Positions 15,958 through 25,154 of a stretch of 64,000 nt of DNA are shown in pieces. The DNA is taken from assembly GCA_965204685.1 (NCBI GenBank), contig OZ242004.1:868001-932000 (forward strand), in the 5' to 3' direction. How positions within the stretch are numbered: position 1 is the first letter of the stretch; every line of letters begins with the position of its first letter. Origin of the DNA: Bin87 sp965204685 (lineage in GTDB: Bacteria > Chloroflexota > Dehalococcoidia > Lucifugimonadales > UBA3495). A program made the translations under genes and the position numbers. The notes beneath the pieces were generated by a model, which saw only the letters and a list, made by a program, of their open reading frames with translations, was not told the DNA's origin and made no database searches.

Positions 15958-16857
15958 CTATCCGATCCGACCCCTCCCGAAGTTGTTGTCGAACAGCCGC
16001 CGCCATATTCTGATGGAGTCTTCAATGGACGGCGACGCCAGCGCTTCCTTAGCAATCTGGGCGTGGGCGTGGATGCGTTCCCGGAAATACCCGTACCGGT
16101 CCGGGTTCCAGTGCCGGTTGAAATCCTCCGACGGCAGGACCGGGTTCTTGATCTCCGGCATCGTCGGATGCCCCTGCAGGTAGTCGTCCATCCTGGTCAG
16201 CACCGTCGTCAACGTGTTGGCCACCGTGCGAACTCCTTCCGTGCCACGGTCGGAAGAATGGATGGCGTTCCCGGCCAGGGTGGTCAATAGAATGGACTTG
16301 GCGACGTAGTTGTGCTGGCGGTCCCGGACGTGCTTGAGCAACCTGACCGCCCGCTTCAGGTTCACCCTGGTTATCCGGCTCTTGCCGGCGAACCAGTTCC
16401 GGTAGCCCGTCCCGTCCGTCTCCTCGAAGCAGTTCTTCTCCCGGTTGCAGATGAAATGCCCTCCTTGCCTGGTGATCCGGGGAACCACGTCAAGGTGAAA
16501 GTCTCCGGCGTAGTTCAGGGTGACGCAGCGATTGCTCGGTGAGATTTTGTCAACGAAGTTGTTCTCCCTGGACAGAGTGTCGGCAACCGCGTCCAGGTAG
16601 TCCCTGGCCTTCCAGTTGGGGTTGGGGTTCATCACCACCTGGATGTCGGCGTCGTATTCGTCAGCCTCGTTCACCGGCTTGACCAGAGTGTCCAGGCCGT
16701 AGGAACCCTGCCGGTCGATCCTCTGGTAGCCCGGCAGTCTCCTTTTGAGATGGCGGTTCACGTCCCGGACGCTGACCTGCAGCCGGTGCAACCGGTCCTG
16801 GTTCAGGTTGACCTCGTACCGGAGAAACTCCCGGAACTGGCGATTGTTCTTGGTCAT
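15958..16857 (-). CDS. CBASS CD-NTase (cGAS-like nucleotidyltransferase)
   Basis: A 299-residue nucleotidyltransferase of the CD-NTase/SMODS type. The pol-beta site is QGSYGLDT (G51, S52) with metal-binding D69 and D71 in EYDADIQVVM and a third acid, D123, in FHLDVVP. The helical C-terminal half is of normal length for the family. On phage infection such enzymes make a cyclic di- or trinucleotide that switches on an effector. Here the partner is the patatin gene 19 bases upstream on the same strand. No Cap2/Cap3 pair is fused or adjacent, so this is a minimal two-gene arrangement. GC is lower than in the neighbouring element, which fits separate acquisition. Confidence 0.87.
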   Translation of the reverse strand: MTKNNRQFREFLRYEVNLNQDRLHRLQVSVRDVNRHLKRRLPGYQRIDRQGSYGLDTLVKPVNEADEYDADIQVVMNPNPNWKARDYLDAVADTLSRENNFVDKISPSNRCVTLNYAGDFHLDVVPRITRQGGHFICNREKNCFEETDGTGYRNWFAGKSRITRVNLKRAVRLLKHVRDRQHNYVAKSILLTTLAGNAIHSSDRGTEGVRTVANTLTTVLTRMDDYLQGHPTMPEIKNPVLPSEDFNRHWNPDRYGYFRERIHAHAQIAKEALASPSIEDSIRIWRRLFDNNFGRGRIG

Positions 16858-16876
16858 GTTTCGGTCTCTCGTTGGG

Positions 16877-17908
16877 TCATGCCAGCGGCGCGAAGGGAGC
16901 CGCCGGCTCAGTCAGAAAGGTCTCCACCAGGAGGCTGGCGTTATCGCGGGCGACTTCCCCGGCTTCTCCGGGCAGAAGGCTCTTCGCCTTCGTCCAGTCG
17001 TCCAGGTCGATGGGTTCTCTTCCGTCGGGACGGTCCAGCCTGGTCACCCGGTCCCTGCCGATCAGCAGACCCGCCTGGTTCACCGCCGTGACCGATTGCA
17101 GGTGCATGGCGACCGCGATGATGCCCCGCCAATGCACCAGGCCGGACCTTCGGGCCTGTCCTTCGGTGATCTGAAACGGGTTCTCGCCGCAGCCGATGCT
17201 GAGAATTCTCACGTCTTCCCGCCCTATGGCGAAGCAGGAAAGGGCCTCCACCAGGGCCGCCATCGCGGGGTTGTTGGCCCAGACGCCGCCGTCGAGGTAG
17301 GTGTAACCCCCCTGCTCGAAGGGCGTGAAGTAGGTCGGCGCGGCGGAAGTCGCCGCCGCCACCGAACTCATGCGCGCGTCACCATCGAGTCTGTAATCGG
17401 GGTGGTGCGGGGTCTTGAAGACCCAGACCTCACCGTTGCGCCCCTCCGTGGATGGGATCAGCAGGCGATGCCTGGATTCCCGCAGCGTTTTCCCGCCCAG
17501 CCGCTGTTTCAGCAGTTCGTCCAGCGGGCCGCGGTCGTACTGGGCCGATACCACTCTCCTGGCTCGGCCCGCTAAACCCCTCTCCTTTACGGGAAACACC
17601 CGGTGGCCCTCTTCCAGGTACATCCGGAGGATTTCGTCGGCGGTCATGCCGGCTCCCAGGCCCAGGGCGAGGATTCCCCCCGTTGACGTGCCGGCGATCA
17701 GGTCGAAATAGTCCCCGACGCTCTTGCCGCCCAGGTATGCCCCCTCCAGATAAGCCAGGACCGCCGCCGGGAAGATTCCCTTGATGCCGCCGCCGTCCAG
17801 CGACAAAATGCGGAATGGCAGGTCGTTCGACCACTGCACCGGCTGGCGGCGCGTCGGCAGGATGCCGTCCGTCCGTCGCGGCGGGAAATCAGATGATTGT
17901 CGCTCCAT
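16877..17908 (-). CDS. CapV-like patatin phospholipase, CBASS effector
   Basis: A 343-residue patatin-fold lipase. It has the oxyanion loop DGGGIKG (residues 38-44), nucleophile elbow GTSTG with S75, and catalytic Asp in DGGVWANNP (D206). Alone it could be any bacterial patatin, but its place 19 bases before a CD-NTase matches CapV, which degrades the inner membrane when it binds the cyclic nucleotide and kills the infected cell. No signal peptide or membrane segment is seen, as expected for CapV. The start ATG is preceded only by a weak AGCACAT sequence. It is the first gene of the two-gene unit. Confidence 0.87.
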   Translation of the reverse strand: MERQSSDFPPRRTDGILPTRRQPVQWSNDLPFRILSLDGGGIKGIFPAAVLAYLEGAYLGGKSVGDYFDLIAGTSTGGILALGLGAGMTADEILRMYLEEGHRVFPVKERGLAGRARRVVSAQYDRGPLDELLKQRLGGKTLRESRHRLLIPSTEGRNGEVWVFKTPHHPDYRLDGDARMSSVAAATSAAPTYFTPFEQGGYTYLDGGVWANNPAMAALVEALSCFAIGREDVRILSIGCGENPFQITEGQARRSGLVHWRGIIAVAMHLQSVTAVNQAGLLIGRDRVTRLDRPDGREPIDLDDWTKAKSLLPGEAGEVARDNASLLVETFLTEPAAPFAPLA

Positions 17909-18115
17909 GTGCTATCACAACGCTGATTGGACGTGTTGTCGCTCAACTCCGGCCAACATGATTTATTGTCGCCGCGTTACTCTAACCCGATTGGGCGCTG
18001 TATCCCGTGCATTACCCCTGCTTGAGTTCATCCCTGCCGGGGCCGTATGGCGGATGACGCCTTATTTCCGTCCTTGTTTGGCGAAAACTGGTCTGTGTTC
18101 GTCTATTGCGCTCCG

Positions 18116-18988
18116 TTAGAGGACACGAGCCTTTTTCAGGTGTGCGATTATTTCCGGGCCGGCGCGCTCCCAACTGGTCGTCAGGGCCTGTTCCCGCGCC
18201 ACCAGGCCAATGGGGTCGGCGCCTTCCAACTTCACGAACACCCGGGGCACCCCCCGTTGATAGGCGTAGCCGACTTCCTGGTCAGGCCAACCACCGCCGT
18301 GGAAGTCGTCAGTTACGAACCCGACGAATACGTGCATCGTGTTCAGGGCGTTGAGTATTTCGTTCTGCCATATTTCGCTGGGGTTTATGTCCTCGTGAGC
18401 GACGAAGCATTGCAGGCCATGGTTCTCCAAATGCTCTCGCACCCGGGCAACCTGGCGCCGGTAGGCTGCGCGGTGGCTCAGGAACACCAGCTTCTTCCGA
18501 TGGTGTCCGGCGCCCCAGACCCGGTTCATTTCCGCGCCGGACAAGACCACCGGGACGTTGCCCGCTTTGTGGAGCAGCCTGGTCGTCACGTCAAACAGGT
18601 CAACGTCCTTCACCGCCCAGTGGGTTCGGTACCGTTCGCCTGCCGCGATTTCGAGGCCCTCGAAAACCGATCCTTCATTCATAGGGATGCTGGGGTAAAT
18701 GTTGGGCAGCGTGTAGGTGATCTGGCACTTACGGCCACGGCCATCCAACGTCACCTCGCTGATGCGGCCAATCGAACCCACCACGTCAAGGCCCTCATAG
18801 GTGAAGAGGCACGGGAACTTGGTCAGCGCACCGAAATCCAGTGCGCCGTTGGCGGTTAATTGTTCCTCGATGGCTTCGGCCGTATATTCAGAGAATCGCT
18901 CCACCAAACGGCTCACGTCATACGGTCGGCCCTGATTTTCTGCCCATTCGTTGTAATCCAAAGAGGATTTCATCAAGAGGTTGTACAT
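18116..18988 (-). CDS. TIR-domain protein, probable NADase effector
   Basis: A 290-residue protein. Residues about 166-275 are a TIR domain: KLVFLSHRAAYRRQVARV, GLQCFVAHEDI, ALNTMHVFVGFVT and WPDQEVGYAYQRG, where E238 is the expected catalytic glutamate. The first 150 residues form a domain I do not recognise (GRISEVTLDGRGRKC, IPMNEGSVFEGLEI), presumably the sensor. TIR proteins of this kind deplete NAD+ during phage infection. The gene lies 207 bases from the patatin gene, on the same strand, and may be a second, independent defence gene. The start could be ATG 18988 or the next Met five codons on; no strong ribosome-binding site is seen. Confidence 0.8.
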   Translation of the reverse strand: MYNLLMKSSLDYNEWAENQGRPYDVSRLVERFSEYTAEAIEEQLTANGALDFGALTKFPCLFTYEGLDVVGSIGRISEVTLDGRGRKCQITYTLPNIYPSIPMNEGSVFEGLEIAAGERYRTHWAVKDVDLFDVTTRLLHKAGNVPVVLSGAEMNRVWGAGHHRKKLVFLSHRAAYRRQVARVREHLENHGLQCFVAHEDINPSEIWQNEILNALNTMHVFVGFVTDDFHGGGWPDQEVGYAYQRGVPRVFVKLEGADPIGLVAREQALTTSWERAGPEIIAHLKKARVL

Positions 18989-19300
18989 TGCAGAGGTCCG
19001 TTTCCTCCCCGTTGGCGCATTGACGAGCACGGCCCGGCCCACCGGAAACACGGGGATGCTTCGAATGCCGCACCGCCCAACGCGGTCGCAGGTCCGCCCT
19101 TGGAGCCCTTTCCAAGGACGCTGGCCAGCCAGCAGAGGGGCGCAGTTCATGGACGGATGATCCACCGCTCCATCCTCGCTTCTTCCGTTGGGGCAGGCGC
19201 AGAGGAACCTACCAATCCAGGGAACCATTGTCAACGCAGGTGGTCGGTAGGTTCAGCCCTGGTCGGGCCGGCGTGGGACCAAAACTGCAACTTGACACGG
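18989..19300. other. Stretch upstream of the TIR gene, no gene seen
   Basis: The TIR reading frame remains open up to 19234 on the - strand, but the extra 82 residues look random and contain no domain. I see no RNA gene. The promoter of the TIR gene should lie here, but I could not pick one with confidence. Confidence 0.4.
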
Positions 19301-19475
19301 GCGTCATTTTCTTCCCTCCAGTGGGCACTCAACGTGGAGCAGGAACGGACGAAGAGGGCCGGTGTGGGCGGGACGCAAGGCAGGGTGAAGATAGTGAGGC
19401 CGCCACGTCATGTTATGCCAGGCGTGGCGGCCTCACCGATGGCCCATTTATGCGGGCTCTTTTTGCTTTGCCGGG
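19300..19475 (+). repeat. Right copy of cargo-flanking repeat
   Basis: This block would read SLQWALNVEQERTKRAGVGG in one frame, a near copy of the helicase C-terminus (SLFQWALDQEQEREKEPVGAG). It then has a 14-bp perfect hairpin (19394-19407 with 19423-19436, 15-base loop), and a GCCC/GGGC mini-hairpin followed by CTTTTTGC. The order of parts matches 15745-15870. No open gene supports it, so it is a remnant 3' end of an element gene. Confidence 0.6.
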
Positions 19476-19520
19476 CCGTACTCGGACGAGGGCATTCCAG
19501 TCGGCCAGCTTCCCAGGCTC

Positions 19521-22500
19521 CTACCCGTCGGGCCAGTCCCGGTTGCCCTCAATGACCAGGCAGTGGGTGGCCGTCGCGCCCGCCGGGTCCCTGGCCTCCA
19601 CGCACAGCGTGAAGGTGTAGTTGCGGTTCAGGAAGTCCCGGGTCTGGGCGTTGCTGACAATCCGCCCGCGCCCGTCCATGCTGAAGGCGCTGGCGCCGCC
19701 GCTGGTGGTCCCGCCGGAAGACAATATCCGGTAGGTCAGCGGGTCGCTGTCCGGGTCGTAGAACGCCGCCCGGGCAATGGCTACGCCCGACCGCTCCTGG
19801 GGATCCCGCTCCGATCCGTAGGTGTTCAGGTACTGGTACGGGTTGCGGTCTCCCCGCGTGGTCCAGCCCTCTTTCCATTGCGGCGCCCGGTTGGGGTTGG
19901 CCAGCCCCGCCTGAGGCGTAGCGTTCACCGGCCCGGCGACGTCGCCCGCACCGGCATTGGGGCGGTTCCGATAGTCGGTGTACGTGGCCCGCACCCGGAA
20001 CTCGTAGGTCCGCCCGTTGGTGAGGCCGGTCACCTTGTAGCCCTGGGTGTTGGGCTTGTACCGGTGCTCGTCGCCGACCGTCGCAATCCGCTTCCAGCCG
20101 GTGACGCCCTTCTGCCAGATCAGCCAGCCGTCGACGTGCGAGTCGTACAACTCGTCCCAGAGCAGTTGCACCATGCCGTCCCCGGCGATGGCGCGCAGGT
20201 TCTGCGGGGCCGCCGGACCGGCGCCCGCCACTTTCCGCAGGCCGTCCACGGCCTGGGACGCGCCGGGGCTGGACATGCCGCCCACCCGCTCTAGGGCCTG
20301 GACCTTGTTCCCGCCCGAAGCGAAGTAAATGTCGTTCTCGGTGCGGTAGGCCCGGGAGAAGTCGATGTCCTGTGGTTGCACCGACACCCCGTCCGGATCG
20401 TAGTCGTAATCATGGACCCGGTACTTGAAGGGTATGGTGTTGCCGCCCACGACCTTGGTGGCGTAGGCCCAGCGAACCTTGCCGCCCACGTTGAGGTCGA
20501 TGGACGGAAAGCCCCGCAGTTGGAGGGTCTGGTCGCTGGGGATGTTGTTGAACGTCGCATTGACGACGACCAGGTCGTCCTCGTAGTAGGGGCCGGAGGT
20601 GGCGACGCTCAACTCCGGCAGCGACCGGTCGTACACGTAGGTGAAGCCGGCCGCGCAGGGGCTCTCCGCCGGAAAATCACCGTCGGTGTGCATGACGTAG
20701 TAGGTGATGGGACCGTTCTCGGTTATGGCTTTGGAGGACTTGACCTTGATGTCCACGGTGTACGGCGGGGTCTCGTCATGGACGGCGACCTCAGCTTGCA
20801 CATTGGGGCCGTTGTTGTAACGGCTGGAGCAGTTGGATTGGGTGTCGAGCCACACGACTCCGCGGCCCTGTGAGAGCGTTGCCGTGAATGTCGGCTGGGT
20901 CACGCCACTGGGACTGCCGCTGGGGTGCTTGAGGGTGAGCACCGGCGCGGCGGGCGCCGGCACAATGTAGAGGCCGGTGATGTTGTAGCCGCCCGGAGCG
21001 CCGGCGGTGCCCGCCGTGTCCTTGACGGCGGCAACCCTGACCTTGAAGACTCCCTCGTCAGTGCGCGACGGTCTGTATTTGCAGACGATACCGTTGGTTA
21101 CGCCAGGCGCTGTTGAGCACTGTCCCGCAGATCTTGCTTGGGAGACGAAGGTAAACGTGGTCTCGGGTCCGGATCCTACCCGCCCCTTGATGATGGTCTC
21201 GTTCGTGTCAATGGCCTCGCTGAATATCAGTGTTGCTTCAACGTTTGTGTTGCCAGCCTTCCAAAGGCGGCGGTTAGACCCCTGTCGAGATTCCTTCTGC
21301 CCGCTGCCGAACTCTTCCCTGGAAAAGCCACCAGGGAAATTGGCCATGGAATAGGTCGGGGGGTTGTCGATCCCGGCCCGGGGCGTCACCGACACTGCAT
21401 TGGACGCCGGGCCGTAGCCCGCGACGTTCACCGCCCGGATGCGGAAGCTGTACGCCGTCCCGTTGTTCAGGCCGGTCGCCGTGTGGGAGATGGCGGTATA
21501 GCCGCCCGAAACGGCCGCCCAGCTGCCCCAGGCGGCGGAGCCCACCTTCGTCTGCCTCTCGTACTTGGTGATGGTGGGGTCGCCGGGATCGGTCCAGATG
21601 AGCGTCGCCCGCCCATCGCCGGCCGTCGCCGACAGGCCGGTGGGCTTGGCGGGGGCGGCAGCGGCATCCGGCCGGGGGTGTACCCGCGCCCGGTTGGACT
21701 CAGGGCCGTCGCCCAGGACGTTCACTGCTCGGATCTCGAAGGAGTACCGGTGCCAGTTGGGCAGGCCGGTCACCGTGTACGAGTTGGTGGTCGCCCCGCT
21801 TCCCGGAATGTCCTTCCATTCATTGTCCCGGCGGTAGCCGTCGTAATCCCGGTACTGGTACTTGATGATGCTGGTGTCCTTGGGGTCGGTCCAGGTGAGC
21901 GTCGCCTGCTCGTCGCCGGCCGTCGCGGTCAGGCGGGGCATGCTGGGGGTGGAAACCAACTGCAGCGACACCTTTTGGCCGTCGACCCAGTCCGTGCTCG
22001 GCTCGAACGCCCAACCGATCATATCGGTATGAGCCCTGGCGTCCTTGACGGCAAGCCCGGTGCCGTCCACGCTCAGCGCCAGCGAACTGAGGGCGCTCTT
22101 GATGGTTGCGCCGCCAAGGGGTGTGTTTCGACTTGTAGCGTCGGCGAGAACTAACCGGAAATCGTCGCGGTTGGAAGCCCAATAGGCTCCTACGACCGCA
22201 TAGGTGGTCCCGCCATGGGCGAATTCATCCTCCGAAAGAACGCTTGTGGTTGAGCAGTTGTCCTGCAATGCTTCCGTGTTGTCGCAGCCGAAAGTGAGAC
22301 CCAGATCACCATCCTGATCCACCGTCAGGGTGGCGGTCCAGACGATGTTCGTCGTCGATGGGGTCTGGGGCTGAACCACCCACGGCGCCACCGGGTAGAG
22401 CGTAGTTTCGCTGGCTGTCTTACCCGGCCCATGGGGGTCGGTGTAGAAAGCCGTGGCTCGCAGGTAGAACCCCACGTCGTCTTCCGACGGGGTGTAGGAC

Positions 22501-24704
22501 GACCCGTTCGCGCCGTCGATGTTCTCCCAGGCGGCCTGGTCCACGGAACGCGCCCAGCTCCAGAACACGTCGCTGGCGTCGCCGTCCGGGTCCTGGACCA
22601 CCGCCGTCACCGCTTTGCCGGCCTGGGGGGCCGCGCCGACGATCACCTGCCCCGGCTGGTCCGCCTTGACCACGTTGACGGTCACCGGGATGGTGGCGTC
22701 CACGCTGGCATCGGCCTCGCCGTCGGCGTTCTTGCCGTCGCTGACGGAGACCCGGAGAAGATATGCCACCGCCGTCTCGTCCAGCGCGCGGGCCACCGTA
22801 ATCTGCCCGGTGCTCGCGTCGATGGCGAAGGCGTCGGAACCGGTGACGGTGTAGGTCAGCGTGTCCTGGTCGGCGTCAGTGGCGGCAACCGGGTCGCCCA
22901 CGTTGCTGCCCACCGCCGCGTCCTCGTTCACGCTGCGCGTCGCGGTTGCCGCCGGGAAGGTCGGTGGGCTGTTGGCCGGCGGCGGACTGGATTGCCCGCC
23001 GCCCTGCCGGGAGCCGTCCACCTGGTGGCCGGACTGGTCGGTCAATGCCGGGTGCTCCAGCCTGGCGTCATTGCCGTCGGCGTCCTGGATGGTCCCGCCG
23101 TTGAGCTGCAGCCGGTTGGCTTCGATGCTCAGGCCGTCCTCGTCCCGGTCGTTGCCCCGGATAGTGTAGGCAAAGGTCACAATCGCGCCGTCGATGGCGG
23201 AGTAGCGGGCAAAGCGCTTGCGCTCGCCCATCTCCAGCCGTACCCGGGGTTCGCCGGTAACGGTCACCGCTTCGCTGAAGGTAATGGAAACCTCGATGGT
23301 CTCGCCTTTGCCGTAGGTGTCGCCGCTGGCCGGACTGCTGGTGATGACCGGACCGGCGGTGATGGCTGGTTCCGTCTCCAGCGTGGCGGAGGCGGCCGTC
23401 ACCGCGCTGGCCGTTGACCCGCTGGCAGTCTTGCCCGGCCCCTGGGGGTCGGTGTAAGCAGCGGTTGCTTGCAGGTAGTAACCCACGTCGTCAACCAGCG
23501 GCGTGTAGGCAGCCTGCGTCGCGCCGTCGATGGCTGCCCAGTTAGTACCATCGGCGGAACGCGCCCAGCTCCAGGTCACGCCACTCACGACGCCATCCGG
23601 GTCCTGGGTCTGGGCTGTCAGTGCGCCGCCCACCTGGGGCGGGTCGGTCTCCGCATTCAGGGACACCGTTCCCGCCTCGTCCACGTTGCCCACGCTGACG
23701 GTAACGGCGATGGTGTCGTCAACGCTGGTGTCGGCCTCGCCGGCGGCGTCCTTGCCGTCGCTGACCGACACGGTGAGGGTGTAGCTCGGAGTGGTCTCGT
23801 AGTCCAGCGCGCCGGCCACCGCAATCTGCCCGTTGCCGGCGTCGATGGCGAAGGCATCGGAGCCGGTGATCGCGTAGGTCAGGGCGTCGCTGTCGGTGTC
23901 CGTGGCGGTAACAGCCTCGCCAACATTTGTGCCGATGGCCGCGTCCTCGTTCACGCTGCGGTCGGCGGTGCCGGAGGCGAACTGCGGCTCATTGTTGGCC
24001 GGCTGCGGCGTGGGCGTGGGAGTGGGTTCCGGCTCCGGCTCGGCCACGGTGATGACCGGCGAGAGGGCGTAGAGGGGATGGGTTTCGCTGGATGCCCCGG
24101 CGTTGGGCGACGATAGGGGCAGGGTGACGTCGCTGAGGTCGCCCAAGCGCACTTCCGAGGCCCCGGCGTGCCGCTGCCCCGACTTCTGGCCAGCCTTGTT
24201 GCCGCCGGTCCACACCAGGCCGGTGTAGCCGGCCCCGCTCTCGGTCTTTCCGCTGACGGAATCCCAAGACCCGTCATATAGGTCGGCGTAATCGTCGGCG
24301 ACCTTCTCCCCGCCCAGCCAGTGAACGGAGACGCCCGTACCGGTGGTGGCGGTGTTGGTCTTGGCGTCCACAGCGGAGGTGGAGATCAGGGCGCGGAACT
24401 GGCCGTTAAAATCCGCAAGGCTGGAGTTGTTGCCCGCCGCCGCCTGGACGTGGGCGTTGTAGTCGGAAATGTCGGTGGATGAGGCGTCGCGGGTGGTGGA
24501 GGTCACGAAGAGGAGCCGGAAGCTGTCGCCCGGTGCGATGCCGTCGGGGATCAGCGCCCAATCCGAGGGAACGGTCTGCGCCGTCTGGGCCTGGGCACTG
24601 TCAGCGGTCGGTAGTAAAAGCAGACCGAAGATGCCGGCCAGAAGCAGCAGGCCGAGGGTTGGCAGCAGGATGGCGGAGAGCCGTCGCAGCGGCGCGGCGG
24701 GCAT
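19521..24704 (-). CDS. Giant secreted cadherin-like / fibronectin III protein
   Basis: A 1727-residue exported protein. A long basic and hydrophobic signal (residues 1-40, ending near ADSAQAQT) is followed by an N-terminal module (about 45-225) and an EPEPEPTPTPTPQP linker. Two cadherin-like repeats lie near 245-345 and 575-690, each with VNEDAA(I/V)G, GSDAFAIDA and LTVSVSDGK-type strands. Several Ig- and fibronectin-III-like domains follow (PTGLSATAGDGRATLIWTDPGD and similar). No C-terminal cell-wall or type IX sorting signal is seen. It probably works outside the cell in adhesion or polymer binding. The ATG follows GGGGAGGAACTCTG. It is about ten times longer than its neighbours. Confidence 0.85.
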   Translation of the reverse strand: MPAAPLRRLSAILLPTLGLLLLAGIFGLLLLPTADSAQAQTAQTVPSDWALIPDGIAPGDSFRLLFVTSTTRDASSTDISDYNAHVQAAAGNNSSLADFNGQFRALISTSAVDAKTNTATTGTGVSVHWLGGEKVADDYADLYDGSWDSVSGKTESGAGYTGLVWTGGNKAGQKSGQRHAGASEVRLGDLSDVTLPLSSPNAGASSETHPLYALSPVITVAEPEPEPTPTPTPQPANNEPQFASGTADRSVNEDAAIGTNVGEAVTATDTDSDALTYAITGSDAFAIDAGNGQIAVAGALDYETTPSYTLTVSVSDGKDAAGEADTSVDDTIAVTVSVGNVDEAGTVSLNAETDPPQVGGALTAQTQDPDGVVSGVTWSWARSADGTNWAAIDGATQAAYTPLVDDVGYYLQATAAYTDPQGPGKTASGSTASAVTAASATLETEPAITAGPVITSSPASGDTYGKGETIEVSITFSEAVTVTGEPRVRLEMGERKRFARYSAIDGAIVTFAYTIRGNDRDEDGLSIEANRLQLNGGTIQDADGNDARLEHPALTDQSGHQVDGSRQGGGQSSPPPANSPPTFPAATATRSVNEDAAVGSNVGDPVAATDADQDTLTYTVTGSDAFAIDASTGQITVARALDETAVAYLLRVSVSDGKNADGEADASVDATIPVTVNVVKADQPGQVIVGAAPQAGKAVTAVVQDPDGDASDVFWSWARSVDQAAWENIDGANGSSYTPSEDDVGFYLRATAFYTDPHGPGKTASETTLYPVAPWVVQPQTPSTTNIVWTATLTVDQDGDLGLTFGCDNTEALQDNCSTTSVLSEDEFAHGGTTYAVVGAYWASNRDDFRLVLADATSRNTPLGGATIKSALSSLALSVDGTGLAVKDARAHTDMIGWAFEPSTDWVDGQKVSLQLVSTPSMPRLTATAGDEQATLTWTDPKDTSIIKYQYRDYDGYRRDNEWKDIPGSGATTNSYTVTGLPNWHRYSFEIRAVNVLGDGPESNRARVHPRPDAAAAPAKPTGLSATAGDGRATLIWTDPGDPTITKYERQTKVGSAAWGSWAAVSGGYTAISHTATGLNNGTAYSFRIRAVNVAGYGPASNAVSVTPRAGIDNPPTYSMANFPGGFSREEFGSGQKESRQGSNRRLWKAGNTNVEATLIFSEAIDTNETIIKGRVGSGPETTFTFVSQARSAGQCSTAPGVTNGIVCKYRPSRTDEGVFKVRVAAVKDTAGTAGAPGGYNITGLYIVPAPAAPVLTLKHPSGSPSGVTQPTFTATLSQGRGVVWLDTQSNCSSRYNNGPNVQAEVAVHDETPPYTVDIKVKSSKAITENGPITYYVMHTDGDFPAESPCAAGFTYVYDRSLPELSVATSGPYYEDDLVVVNATFNNIPSDQTLQLRGFPSIDLNVGGKVRWAYATKVVGGNTIPFKYRVHDYDYDPDGVSVQPQDIDFSRAYRTENDIYFASGGNKVQALERVGGMSSPGASQAVDGLRKVAGAGPAAPQNLRAIAGDGMVQLLWDELYDSHVDGWLIWQKGVTGWKRIATVGDEHRYKPNTQGYKVTGLTNGRTYEFRVRATYTDYRNRPNAGAGDVAGPVNATPQAGLANPNRAPQWKEGWTTRGDRNPYQYLNTYGSERDPQERSGVAIARAAFYDPDSDPLTYRILSSGGTTSGGASAFSMDGRGRIVSNAQTRDFLNRNYTFTLCVEARDPAGATATHCLVIEGNRDWPDG

Positions 24705-25047
24705 CAGAGTTCCTCCCCCGGAAGGTCGGGGGGGGCTTAGAGGGGTAGGTAACGTCTAAAACTGGCGCGCGCTTATCTTGGGAAGGCGCACCGGCATCCC
24801 GCATCTTGGTTGTGACACGACCAAATGCAGAAGACCCCCGATGCGCCTTTCCAGAGAAACCTATCACGTTCAGCAAACGATTGAAACGCATTTACTTCAC
24901 CTACGGACGGAGCCCGGGCCCTCGTTCCAAATTAGTTTCTCTTCCCATGGGAAATGCTCCCCGGTCCCTGGAGCCGGATAAAGCCAGAAAATTATACATA
25001 CCCTGCGTAACCGACTTGTCAGATATTGGGTGTATTTACGTCATATC
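24705..25047. other. Intergenic region, AT-richer, no gene seen
   Basis: This stretch separates the divergent secreted-protein and kinase genes. No reading frame with a ribosome-binding site or known domain is present. It holds the promoters of both genes; the kinase promoter is at 25048-25076. Confidence 0.5.
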
Positions 25048-25076
25048 TTGTCCACTTTTCGTGAGGGTTTTATAAT
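25048..25076 (+). promoter_or_regulatory. Sigma-70-type promoter of the hybrid kinase
   Basis: TTGTCC (25048-25053) and a perfect TATAAT (25071-25076) are separated by 17 bases. Transcription would start near 25083, giving a leader of about 70 bases before the ATG at 25155. Confidence 0.7.
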
Positions 25077-25154
25077 CCCTCCGTCGGGTCCCGGTCTGGA
25101 CGGGGCGTCATCGACGGGACGGCCGGGCGGGCTACCGTCGGATGGAGGTAGGAA

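Noticed and set aside
15958..17908. Type II CBASS with Cap2/Cap3
   Set aside because: No E1-E2 fusion or JAB gene is in the cyclase operon; the nearby E1 and JAMM genes belong to the separate PRTRC-type operon on the other strand.
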